From assembly GCF_900166655.1 (NCBI RefSeq), contig NZ_FVZB01000007.1:186001-250000 (forward strand): a stretch of 64,000 bases of DNA, read 5' to 3'. The translations under genes and the position numbers were made by a program. The stretch comes from Halobacillus hunanensis (lineage in GTDB: Bacteria; Bacillota; Bacilli; Bacillales; Halobacillaceae). The notes under the pieces are model-generated. The model worked only from the letters and a program-made list of their open reading frames with translations, had not been told where the DNA came from and did not search any database. Numbering within the stretch: position 1 is the first letter of the stretch; each line of letters starts with the position of its first letter. Positions 17,401 to 24,197 of this stretch are shown in pieces.

Positions 17401-17988
17401 GTTTATTATGGATTAGCCTTACAAATGCTGGCCTACCTTGATGTTGTATTGACGAATGCCGAGCACTGGCTGGGCGCACCGGCACTACCGGCGGGAGTTC
17501 TCTATTTCCATGTCCATAATCCGATGGTGTCAGGAAAACAAATCCTTGGTGATGACCAGATCGAGGAGGAGATTTTCAAGAAGTTTAAAATGAAAGGTCT
17601 CCTGCTTGAAAATGAGCAGTTAGTACACATGATGGATACGAGTCTTGAGAAAGGGCAAAGTCAGATCATTCCAGCCGGACTTAAAGCCAATGGCGGATTT
17701 TATAAAGGATCCAAAACGATCGAAACGGAAAAATTCAACGACTTACGAAGTTACATTCGTGATGTGATGATCGAGGCCGGACAACGGGTAACGGAAGGGG
17801 AGGTTGATCTTAACCCTTTTCAAAAAGGACAACAGAGAGCCTGTGACTACTGTCCATTCCGCTCCGTTTGCCAGTTTGATCCTTCCCTTGAGGATAACGA
17901 CTACCGTAAGCTTAAGGAATGGAAGGAAGAAGAAGTCATTCAACAGATTGTGACGAGAAAGGAGAATCGATTTGGTAAGCTGGACTAA
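14470..17988 (+). CDS. addB: ATP-dependent helicase/nuclease subunit B
   Basis: AddB pairs with AddA to resect double-strand breaks and recognise Chi; it carries one of the two nuclease domains and an iron-sulphur cluster. The 1172-residue protein begins with a Walker A-like GRSGAGKG (used structurally in the family). The RecB-type nuclease motif is at GRIDRVDRA..RIIDYKSS. The four cluster cysteines are visible: one in YHRCSYQYF and three in ACDYCPFRSVC near the C-terminus. A weak AAAAGGGG ribosome binding site precedes the ATG. The 3' end overlaps addA by 17 nt, so the two are translationally linked. Confidence 0.97.
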   Translation: MAIQFLLGRSGAGKGVRVLEEIEAKLKADPKGRPIMYIVPDQMTFQQEYTLLKRDGVEGSIRAQVFSFSRLAWRVFQETGGGTKKFISSTGIQMMLRKIVEERTSDWRVFQKAIEKQGFIEQLEGMITEFKRYNISPQTLQLQMNAMDQIVHKTSHEEGLRDKLDDLSYIFEHLSDALREQYIDGEDQLQLLADKIPEAQFLEGAEVYLDGFHSFTPQEYTVIEALLKKADRVVVSLTTEMPELEENQELDLFHETKETYFTLKQIAEETGTEMEGIVELDHHYGRLHGQPALLHLERYFDQRPAPEWEGEAPIQLAEAAHPRAEVEGVAQEILRLVRDEGYRYKDMAVLIREPDVYHSLIETLFEDYGIPVFIDEKKTMLNHPVMELIRSGLDVIEGNFRYDAVFRLLKTGLIPSSNPTFPLTEDAIDELENYVLEYGIRRRERWFSEEPWIYQRFKGFEQSSQTDEEKQKQKRINAYRRQVTRVLEPFDEQLREAKTVEERSRAVYSWLEAMEIPAQLETWRGRFDQRGEIEKGREQEQVWDALLQLLDEMVEMAGDEGISLQVFRSIIESGLESLTFAHVPPSMDHVIVGNVDRSRITGIKASFLLGVTDGIWPMKPTVDGMISERERTLLAEGGIKLADGTNRQLLDDRFYMYLALTMASEHLWISYPLSNEEGKSKVPSQIIQRLDELFPAVRNSHVLLKDADDEEDATRFITNPVKTRSALTSQLSRYLRGYPLPSTWWNVLNWYIQAEERNGLTNRILHSLFYKNQPVDLAQDTKKRMFDGPLKTSVSRLETYHRCSYQYFSRHSLNLEERKTYKLDAPDIGQLFHEALKQITEWVQQEGRDFADLNKNETAHYAEKVMTKLAPILQNQILHSSNRHHYIKHKLQGVVSRAALILSEQARKSRFSPVGLELGFGTGKDAKLPPLSLGLPNGHELMLRGRIDRVDRALHEQALYLRIIDYKSSEKGLNLTDVYYGLALQMLAYLDVVLTNAEHWLGAPALPAGVLYFHVHNPMVSGKQILGDDQIEEEIFKKFKMKGLLLENEQLVHMMDTSLEKGQSQIIPAGLKANGGFYKGSKTIETEKFNDLRSYIRDVMIEAGQRVTEGEVDLNPFQKGQQRACDYCPFRSVCQFDPSLEDNDYRKLKEWKEEEVIQQIVTRKENRFGKLD

Positions 17989-20900
17989 AGAACAGGAACG
18001 AGCGATCTATACAGAAGGGTCCAATGTCCTCGTTGCAGCTGCTGCTGGATCAGGGAAAACGGCGGTCTTAGTCGAAAGAATCATTCAGAAGCTTCTCCAT
18101 AAGACGGCGCCAGTGAACATTGATTCTCTGCTCGTCGTGACATTTACGAACGCCGCTGCTCAGGAAATGAGAAACCGGGTCGGTCTAGCATTAGGCCAAG
18201 CGCTTGAAGAAAATCCTGGTTCTCAGCATTTGAAAAAACAGCTGTCGCTGCTGCAAAACGCTTCGATTTCCACACTGCATTCCTTCTGTATGGAAGTAGT
18301 CCGGAAAAATGCCTACATGCTTGATCTTGACCCAGGATTTCGGATTGCTGATGACATCGAAGCGGATCTTATCAGGCAGGAGGTTCTGGAGGATTTATTT
18401 GAAGACTGGTATGGCAAAGAAGGAGAAGAACGCGATCGTTTCTTTGACGTGGTCGATCGTTTTTCAAGTGACCGCAGTGATTTAGACGTCGAAAAGCTCG
18501 TGCTCGATTTATATACGTTCGCGATGCAAAATCCATGGCCTGAACAATGGCTGGATGAGATGGTTGACATGTATAACGTTGAGGACATAGGAAGTGAGGA
18601 TGAGCTTGTTTGGCTCTCCCATTTAAAGCGTGATGTCACGAGTCAGCTCAATGCGATCGAAGCGGAGGCGTATCAGCTGCTTGAGCTTACGCGTGAACCA
18701 GACGGACCATCAAGCTATGGGGAAACAGCAGAACAGGATTTAGAGATGATTCAACAGGCTAAAGGGGCTCATGCGGTTTCCTGGAACGAACTGCAAAGCG
18801 TGATGACCTCAAGCAAATTCCCGGCCTTATCCCGCAAGAAAATGGATTGTGATGAAGCGAAAAAAGAACGAGCTAAGAGCATTCGTAATGGTTATAAAAA
18901 GCGCTGGAATGATATGAAAGATGAATGGTTTCAGCGCACCCTCGAGAGTTATTTAAAAGATATGAAAGAGCTTCATCCCGTTATGGAACAGCTTGCGATT
19001 GTTATAAAAGATTTTCATGAACGCTATCGGCTCTTGAAAAAAGAGAAAGCACTCGTTGATTTCTCGGACCTTGAACACTACTGTCTTCAAATTTTACTGG
19101 ATGAATCCTCTACAAAAGAACAACCTGTACCATCGCCTGTCGCAAAGAGTTTTCATGATCAGTTCGGTGAAGTGTTAATTGATGAATACCAGGATACGAA
19201 CCTCGTTCAAGAGACATTGCTCCGGCTGTTAACAGACGGTCAGCAGGCCGGTCACTTGTTCATGGTCGGTGACGTCAAACAAAGTATTTATCGATTCAGA
19301 CACGCCGAGCCATCATTATTTTTAACCAAATATAAAAACTATGGTGAGCAGCCTGAAGCAGGGGAGCGGATCGATCTGGCTCGCAATTTCCGCAGCCGTA
19401 GGCAGGTGCTCGATGCGACCAACTATATTTTCCGCCAGCTCTTAGATGAAGAAGTGGGGGAAATGAATTATGAGCCGGAAGCTGAGCTGATTTATAGTAA
19501 TTCGGTTTACGATGATCTAACGAGTGAGGATGCAAGCGCTGAGCTGATGATTATCGACCGTGAAACGAAGGAAGGTGATTCTGAGGATGATGAAGGCTAC
19601 GAGGATTTAGAAAAAGCGCAAATTGAGGCGAGAGCTTATGGCGAGAAAATTCGGAAATGGCTCGGACATGGAGAGGAAGCTCCGCTGATGGTTGTTGATA
19701 AAGCCACCAGCATGAAGCGGACTGTGCAATATCGAGATATCGTGATTTTAATGCGCTCCATGACATGGGCTCCGACCATTGTTGATGAATTGAAGAAGCA
19801 AGGCATCCCGGTTTATGCGGAGCTGTCGACAGGTTACTTTGAAGCAATCGAAGTTAAAATCATGCTGAATCTCTTAAAAGTTATTGATAATCCGATGCAG
19901 GACATCCCGCTTGCGTCTGTGCTTAAATCACCGATTGTCGGCCTTGATGAAGATGAACTGATGCAGCTTCGCTTAGAAAATCAAAAAGTGAGCTATTATG
20001 AGTCGATTCGGTCCTACTATGGTAATCCGGAAACGAGACGCAAAGTGCAGGAGTTTTTAAATCTGCTAAGCAGTTTTCGTGAACGAGCGCGCCAAGGGGC
20101 TTTATCTGATTTAATTTGGGATATTTTCCGGGAAACCGGCTACTATGATTTTGTCGGCGGCATGCCAGGCGGGCGCCAGCGTCAGGCTAACTTAAGAGCC
20201 CTGTATGACCGGGCTAAATCTTATGAGTCGACTTCATTCCGCGGCCTGTTCCGCTTCCTGCGGTTTATTGAACGAATGGAGGAACGCGGGGATGACCTTG
20301 GCGCAGCGAAAGCTCTCGGGGAACAGGAAGATGTGGTCCGAATTATGACGATTCACAAAAGTAAAGGGCTGGAGTTTCCAGTTGTGATCCTGGGAGCGAT
20401 GGATAAGCAGTTTAATATGATGGATTTACGAGATCGCTACTTGCTTCATAAAGACTATGGATTTGGTTCGCGCTATATCAATCCAGAGAAGCGACTCATG
20501 TTTCCAACGCTGGCTTACCATGCTTTAAAACGCATTAAACTCAGGGAGTTATTAGCCGAGGAAATGCGGGTGCTTTATGTAGCGTTAACGAGGGCGAAGG
20601 AAAAGCTTATCATGGTCGGGAATGTTGCTTCTTTTGAAAAAAAACAACAGAAATGGCAAACCTATGTTGATCGGCAAGACTGGGTGCTTCCGCCGCATGA
20701 CCGTCTAGAGGCGAAGTCCTATCTCGACTGGGTAGGGGCTGCGCTGATTCGTCATCAGGACACCGGTCTGCTTCGCGAAGAACAGGTTACGGTCAAAACA
20801 GCAAAAGCGATCGAACAGGATATTTCCGAGTGGCAAGTCATGCTGAAACATAAGAAAGATTTTGCTGAAGTGAGTGAGCTTGAGAAGCAGCGGGACGAGC

Positions 20901-21691
20901 AGTTACAGAAGCATATTTCGGAGTGGAAGCCGATGCCGACGGATTCGGAAAATGAGTTTATCAACGCAAGGCTTAACTATCAGTATCCACATCAGAAGGC
21001 GGCCATGTCCCGTGCCAAGCAGTCCGTTACCGAGATTAAACGCCAACGGGAGGTAAAGGATGAGTATTCCAGTGACCAGCTGCTCATTCCTTACCGTGCC
21101 CCGATTGCCAAGCGGCCGCGTTTTATGCAGGAAAGCGAACGACTGACAGCAGGGGAGAAAGGGAGTGCCATGCATACCGTGATGCAGCACATTCCTCTGC
21201 ATAAAGACCATACAGCTGAAGAAGTATTGGAATTTGTTGAACATCTTGTCATGAAGGAAATTTTGAGAAGAGAAGAAGCGGATGTCGTCGATGCTGAGGC
21301 GATTGCCGCCTTTTTCCAAACACCGATAGGTAAGCTGATTCAGCAGGCAGAACAGGTGGAGCGGGAAGTTCCGTTCAGTTTGACACTGCCCGCTAATGAG
21401 GTGTACAAAGATTGGCAAGAACCAACTGAGGAAAGGGTATTTATCCAGGGGGTTATCGATGCGATGATTCCCTATAAAGATGGCTGGCTGATCCTTGATT
21501 ATAAAAGTGATACGTTTGATGCAGACGATGCAAGCGTTCCGGATCAGCTTAAGAAGCGATACGAAACCCAGCTGCAACTCTATCAAACAGCTTTAGAAAA
21601 AATCTGGCATCAGCCAGTTAAGAGAAGCTGTCTTTACTTCTTTAACGGCCCCTTGCTAGTGGAGGTTGATGGTAGTGGAAAACACGTGTGA
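17972..21691 (+). CDS. addA: ATP-dependent helicase/nuclease subunit A
   Basis: AddA is the UvrD-like 3'-5' helicase and second nuclease of the AddAB recombination complex. The 1239-residue product has Walker A AAAGSGKTAVLVERI, motif Ia TFTNAAAQEM, the DEYQDTN Walker B, motif IV/V regions and IHKSKGLEFP, and ends in a RecB-family nuclease domain (GVIDAMIPYKDGWLILDYKS). The start is TTG at 17972, seven bases after GGAG inside addB; no better ATG exists, and the product begins with the expected WTKEQERAI motif. All catalytic residues look intact. Confidence 0.97.
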   Translation: MVSWTKEQERAIYTEGSNVLVAAAAGSGKTAVLVERIIQKLLHKTAPVNIDSLLVVTFTNAAAQEMRNRVGLALGQALEENPGSQHLKKQLSLLQNASISTLHSFCMEVVRKNAYMLDLDPGFRIADDIEADLIRQEVLEDLFEDWYGKEGEERDRFFDVVDRFSSDRSDLDVEKLVLDLYTFAMQNPWPEQWLDEMVDMYNVEDIGSEDELVWLSHLKRDVTSQLNAIEAEAYQLLELTREPDGPSSYGETAEQDLEMIQQAKGAHAVSWNELQSVMTSSKFPALSRKKMDCDEAKKERAKSIRNGYKKRWNDMKDEWFQRTLESYLKDMKELHPVMEQLAIVIKDFHERYRLLKKEKALVDFSDLEHYCLQILLDESSTKEQPVPSPVAKSFHDQFGEVLIDEYQDTNLVQETLLRLLTDGQQAGHLFMVGDVKQSIYRFRHAEPSLFLTKYKNYGEQPEAGERIDLARNFRSRRQVLDATNYIFRQLLDEEVGEMNYEPEAELIYSNSVYDDLTSEDASAELMIIDRETKEGDSEDDEGYEDLEKAQIEARAYGEKIRKWLGHGEEAPLMVVDKATSMKRTVQYRDIVILMRSMTWAPTIVDELKKQGIPVYAELSTGYFEAIEVKIMLNLLKVIDNPMQDIPLASVLKSPIVGLDEDELMQLRLENQKVSYYESIRSYYGNPETRRKVQEFLNLLSSFRERARQGALSDLIWDIFRETGYYDFVGGMPGGRQRQANLRALYDRAKSYESTSFRGLFRFLRFIERMEERGDDLGAAKALGEQEDVVRIMTIHKSKGLEFPVVILGAMDKQFNMMDLRDRYLLHKDYGFGSRYINPEKRLMFPTLAYHALKRIKLRELLAEEMRVLYVALTRAKEKLIMVGNVASFEKKQQKWQTYVDRQDWVLPPHDRLEAKSYLDWVGAALIRHQDTGLLREEQVTVKTAKAIEQDISEWQVMLKHKKDFAEVSELEKQRDEQLQKHISEWKPMPTDSENEFINARLNYQYPHQKAAMSRAKQSVTEIKRQREVKDEYSSDQLLIPYRAPIAKRPRFMQESERLTAGEKGSAMHTVMQHIPLHKDHTAEEVLEFVEHLVMKEILRREEADVVDAEAIAAFFQTPIGKLIQQAEQVEREVPFSLTLPANEVYKDWQEPTEERVFIQGVIDAMIPYKDGWLILDYKSDTFDADDASVPDQLKKRYETQLQLYQTALEKIWHQPVKRSCLYFFNGPLLVEVDGSGKHV

Positions 21692-21962
21692 CCTTTGCGA
21701 GCGAACACCGATCACCACGACTGTGCATCATTTGATTCCTAAACAATACGGCGGGGTTGACGGACCGACGGCGATGCTGTGCAGCGCCTGTCACCGCCAG
21801 CTTCACGCCTTATTTACAAATGAAGAGCTGGCAGGGTTTTATCATACTCTGGAACGCCTGGCAGACCATCCTGATATGGGGAAGTATCTGCGCTGGGTCA
21901 AGAAGCAAGATCCAGAGAAGAGAATTACGACACGTAAAGCGAATCGGAGGAGAAGGCGGTAA
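21675..21962 (+). CDS. yisB: HNH-fold small protein (YisB-like)
   Basis: A ~95-residue protein with an HNH/His-Me finger layout: CDLC, the HHLIPKQYGG motif, CSACHRQLH and a basic tail (RRRR). The HH-..-N-type core and the two zinc-binding CxxC pairs suggest a DNA-binding or nuclease role. The GTG at 21675 lies 8 nt after GGAGGT; TTG 21666 and ATG 21669 are too close to it. It overlaps the end of addA, so the genes are linked. In B. subtilis sbcD and sbcC stand between addA and yisB; they are absent here. Confidence 0.8.
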   Translation: MENTCDLCERTPITTTVHHLIPKQYGGVDGPTAMLCSACHRQLHALFTNEELAGFYHTLERLADHPDMGKYLRWVKKQDPEKRITTRKANRRRRR

Positions 21963-22007
21963 AGTGGATGGCTTACGGTTAAAATTAGAGAATGTGAGGT
22001 AAGAGAT

Positions 22008-22361
22008 ATGATTATTCATCTTCACTTGGCAGTGGTTATCATTATCATTGGTTTGCTCATCACTGTGAATCATTTGTATAACATTCAAAAGAACAGAACT
22101 GCCATTATTTTGCACTATATCTTACGCGCTTCTTTTGTTGCAGCCGTTTTATCCGGCGGTTTTTCGCTTGGCATGCAGCCGGTGTCGCTTGGAAGCTTGT
22201 TTAAAGTGTTCTTAGGGATTAGCAGTATTGGTTTAATCGAGATGTACTTCATGCATAAATCGAAAAACGATACCCCACGATTTCTGCCGGCTTTGTTAAT
22301 TATCTTCTTAGGTCTAACCGTTATCACGGGGCTGATTCTGCCTCTTGGCCTATCCTTTTAG
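22008..22361 (+). CDS. YisL/UPF0344-family membrane protein, paralogue 1
   Basis: A 117-residue protein with four predicted membrane helices (about residues 4-22, 35-52, 63-80, 92-113). The N-terminal LHL, the ISSIGLIEMYFM segment and the C-terminal LPLGL match the UPF0344 family, of which B. subtilis YisL is the type. GAGGT precedes the ATG. A second family member lies at 45515 in this window. Function unknown. Confidence 0.8.
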   Translation: MIIHLHLAVVIIIIGLLITVNHLYNIQKNRTAIILHYILRASFVAAVLSGGFSLGMQPVSLGSLFKVFLGISSIGLIEMYFMHKSKNDTPRFLPALLIIFLGLTVITGLILPLGLSF

Positions 22362-22444
22362 CAGATATTGAATTTAGAGACAGTATAAAAGTTTTGACGT
22401 TCCCGGTGTTGAGGTCTAAATGACGTATGATGTGAACTTTCATA

Positions 22445-22480
22445 AAAGAACGCAATTCTGAAGTAAGAATTGCGTTCTTT
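22445..22480. terminator. Strong bidirectional-type hairpin terminator
   Basis: AAAGAACGCAATTCT and AGAATTGCGTTCTTT form a 15-bp perfect stem with a 6-nt loop. It isolates the YisL-like gene from the methyltransferase gene. Confidence 0.88.
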
Positions 22481-22587
22481 ATTCATGTAAGGGTCCATTT
22501 AATGAAGTATCGCAGGGATTATAAAATGGAAAATCGAAGTAATGTTAGATAAGAACCCTCATTAAATTGGAAAGCGGTGGGTGGCGT

Positions 22588-23187
22588 ATGAATCGTAAAG
22601 CTTTAATTAAGAAGTTCGATAAGCAAGCAAACAAATATAATAAACGTCGGAACAATGATCGTGCTAGTAAGTTTCGTGAACAAATTTTTCCAGAGGCTGA
22701 AGGAAATGTTCTAGAAGTTGCCATTGGTTCCGGGCTTAACTTTCCTTTTTATAATAAAGATATTAAACTAACAGGCTTAGATTTTAGTCCTGCCATGTTA
22801 CAGGTGGCACAGGCTTCCGCAAAAAATTACCCCTTTGAAACGACATTCATAGAAGAAGATGTGGAATCTGTTACATTCGATGAAAACACATTTGATACGA
22901 TCGTATCTTCTGGAACCTTATGTGCGTACCAAAATCCTATTTATACTTTAAATAAATTTCAAAAGTGGTGTAAGTCTGAAGGTAAAATACTTATGATGGA
23001 GCACGGGATTTGCAACAAAAAATCATTAGCCTTACTGCAAAAAACATTAGATCCTTTAGCCTTAAAACTTTTTGGGTGCCGTCAAAATAGAAACATTACT
23101 GAGCTCGTAAAAAAATCCCATTTAAAAATGATAAAAGAAGAAAGATATTTAGCAGGTTATTTATATTTAGTATGGGCAAAACCATAG
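22588..23187 (+). CDS. Class I SAM-dependent methyltransferase
   Basis: A 199-residue enzyme with SAM-binding motif I VLEVAIGSGLNFPFY, acidic motif II (TGLDFSP), motif III (EEDVESVTF) and the post-motif GKILMMEHG. These are typical of UbiE/PmtA-like small-molecule or lipid methyltransferases; the substrate is not evident. The start at 22588 follows GGTGGGTGG; an in-frame TTG at 22567 is less likely. The gene is clearly more AT-rich than addAB and yisB, with many AAA/TTA codons, and has no conserved partner, which suggests later acquisition. Confidence 0.82.
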   Translation: MNRKALIKKFDKQANKYNKRRNNDRASKFREQIFPEAEGNVLEVAIGSGLNFPFYNKDIKLTGLDFSPAMLQVAQASAKNYPFETTFIEEDVESVTFDENTFDTIVSSGTLCAYQNPIYTLNKFQKWCKSEGKILMMEHGICNKKSLALLQKTLDPLALKLFGCRQNRNITELVKKSHLKMIKEERYLAGYLYLVWAKP

Positions 23188-23362
23188 CTTTTTTACTAAA
23201 GTTTCGAATCTATAACTAGATTTGGGGCTTGGTATTAAACATGGAGGATGGTTGCCTTGCAGATTACCCAATGAACTTGCTAATGGACGCAGGGAATCAG
23301 CTTATAAGCTGGTTTCTTTTTTGTGGATATAAGAGCAGTGATAGAAACATTTACAAAAAAAA

Positions 23363-23400
23363 GAAATAGCCCGCTATCCCATCAACATGGTGGCTATTTC
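23363..23400 (-). terminator. Terminator of the minus-strand gene at 23419
   Basis: GAAATAGCC and GGCTATTTC form the stem; on the minus strand it is followed by a run of eight T. Confidence 0.85.
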
Positions 23401-23418
23401 TGAAAGAGCTAACCTACA

Positions 23419-23868
23419 CTAATTATGTGGGCTTGATAACCCCTCAATTAGCACGCTATCCAGCTCTCGGACCTTGTCATATGATTCTACCAGTTGTTCA
23501 GGTACCAATGCTCTGCCATATTCCCAGGCATTCGTTTCGATTTCAGATTGAAGAGCTGCTATTTCCTCTTCTTCTCCATACATGAGAGTTTTTAGGTCAT
23601 GTTTATGTTTCCTAAAAGTTAAATAATACCCAATTTCGTGATAGAGGATAATCTTAACAAGGTCTTCATCAGTTTCTTTCAATTTAATTTTACTTAGATA
23701 TCCATTGATTTGCAGATAATGAAATTTTATCGTGTTCGTCGATACATTAAAATTCATAGGTGTAGGCAGATCATTGTTAAACTCATAATTAATCGGTAGA
23801 TTGTGCTCTTGTAAGGTATTTCTAATGATTTTTTCGATATCCCATATGTATAGCATGTGATGAATCAC
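23419..23868 (-). CDS. Putative metallopeptidase-like protein with altered HExxH
   Basis: A 149-residue soluble protein. The segment KIILYHEIGYYLTF resembles the HEIGH zinc motif of ImmA/IrrE-type peptidases, but the second histidine is replaced by tyrosine. Acidic residues that could give the third ligand follow (EIETNAWEYG). It may therefore be inactive or bind metal differently. The start lies in a weak ribosome-binding context and could be one of several ATGs. The gene is AT-rich like the methyltransferase gene beside it, and a terminator follows it. Function unknown. Confidence 0.65.
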   Translation of the reverse strand: MIHHMLYIWDIEKIIRNTLQEHNLPINYEFNNDLPTPMNFNVSTNTIKFHYLQINGYLSKIKLKETDEDLVKIILYHEIGYYLTFRKHKHDLKTLMYGEEEEIAALQSEIETNAWEYGRALVPEQLVESYDKVRELDSVLIEGLSSPHN

Positions 23869-24197
23869 TTTCCTTTTCGAATAATTATTCCATCCCCAAA
23901 ATAAAGATCCCCTTCGTTACTTAATATAATAGAATTTTGCTTCAATTGAAATGGTTAAAAAATCATTAATTGAGCTATTGCAGATTAACGCAAGGTGAAT
24001 CGATGATATAATAAATGTCAGACTAGTCAAAAAATTAATTTGAAAAGGCTTTCGGAAAATGGTAACGTAATTAGTGATATAAGTTAGGTAAAGAAAGGAG
24101 GAATATAAGAGAGTTGGTGTTTTTTTGTCTTTTGTGCAAACGATTGCCCTAATTGTTAATTTAAGAAGTCGTCATAAATGGATAGGGAGAGTGTTTA
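23869..24197 (+). promoter_or_regulatory. Pullulanase upstream region with LacI-family operator
   Basis: No gene was seen in these 329 nt. TGCAAACGATTGCC (24135-24148) matches 13 of 14 cre positions and also resembles the GCAAACGTTTGC operator of maltose regulators, so carbon-source control of the pullulanase is likely. A strong but orphan Shine-Dalgarno (AAAGGAGG, 24094-24101) lies 97 nt before the start codon and serves no evident ORF. Confidence 0.6.

Noticed and set aside
20903-21586. Minus-strand ORF of 227 codons
   Set aside because: It lies wholly inside addA on the other strand, lacks a start signal and resembles no protein family.
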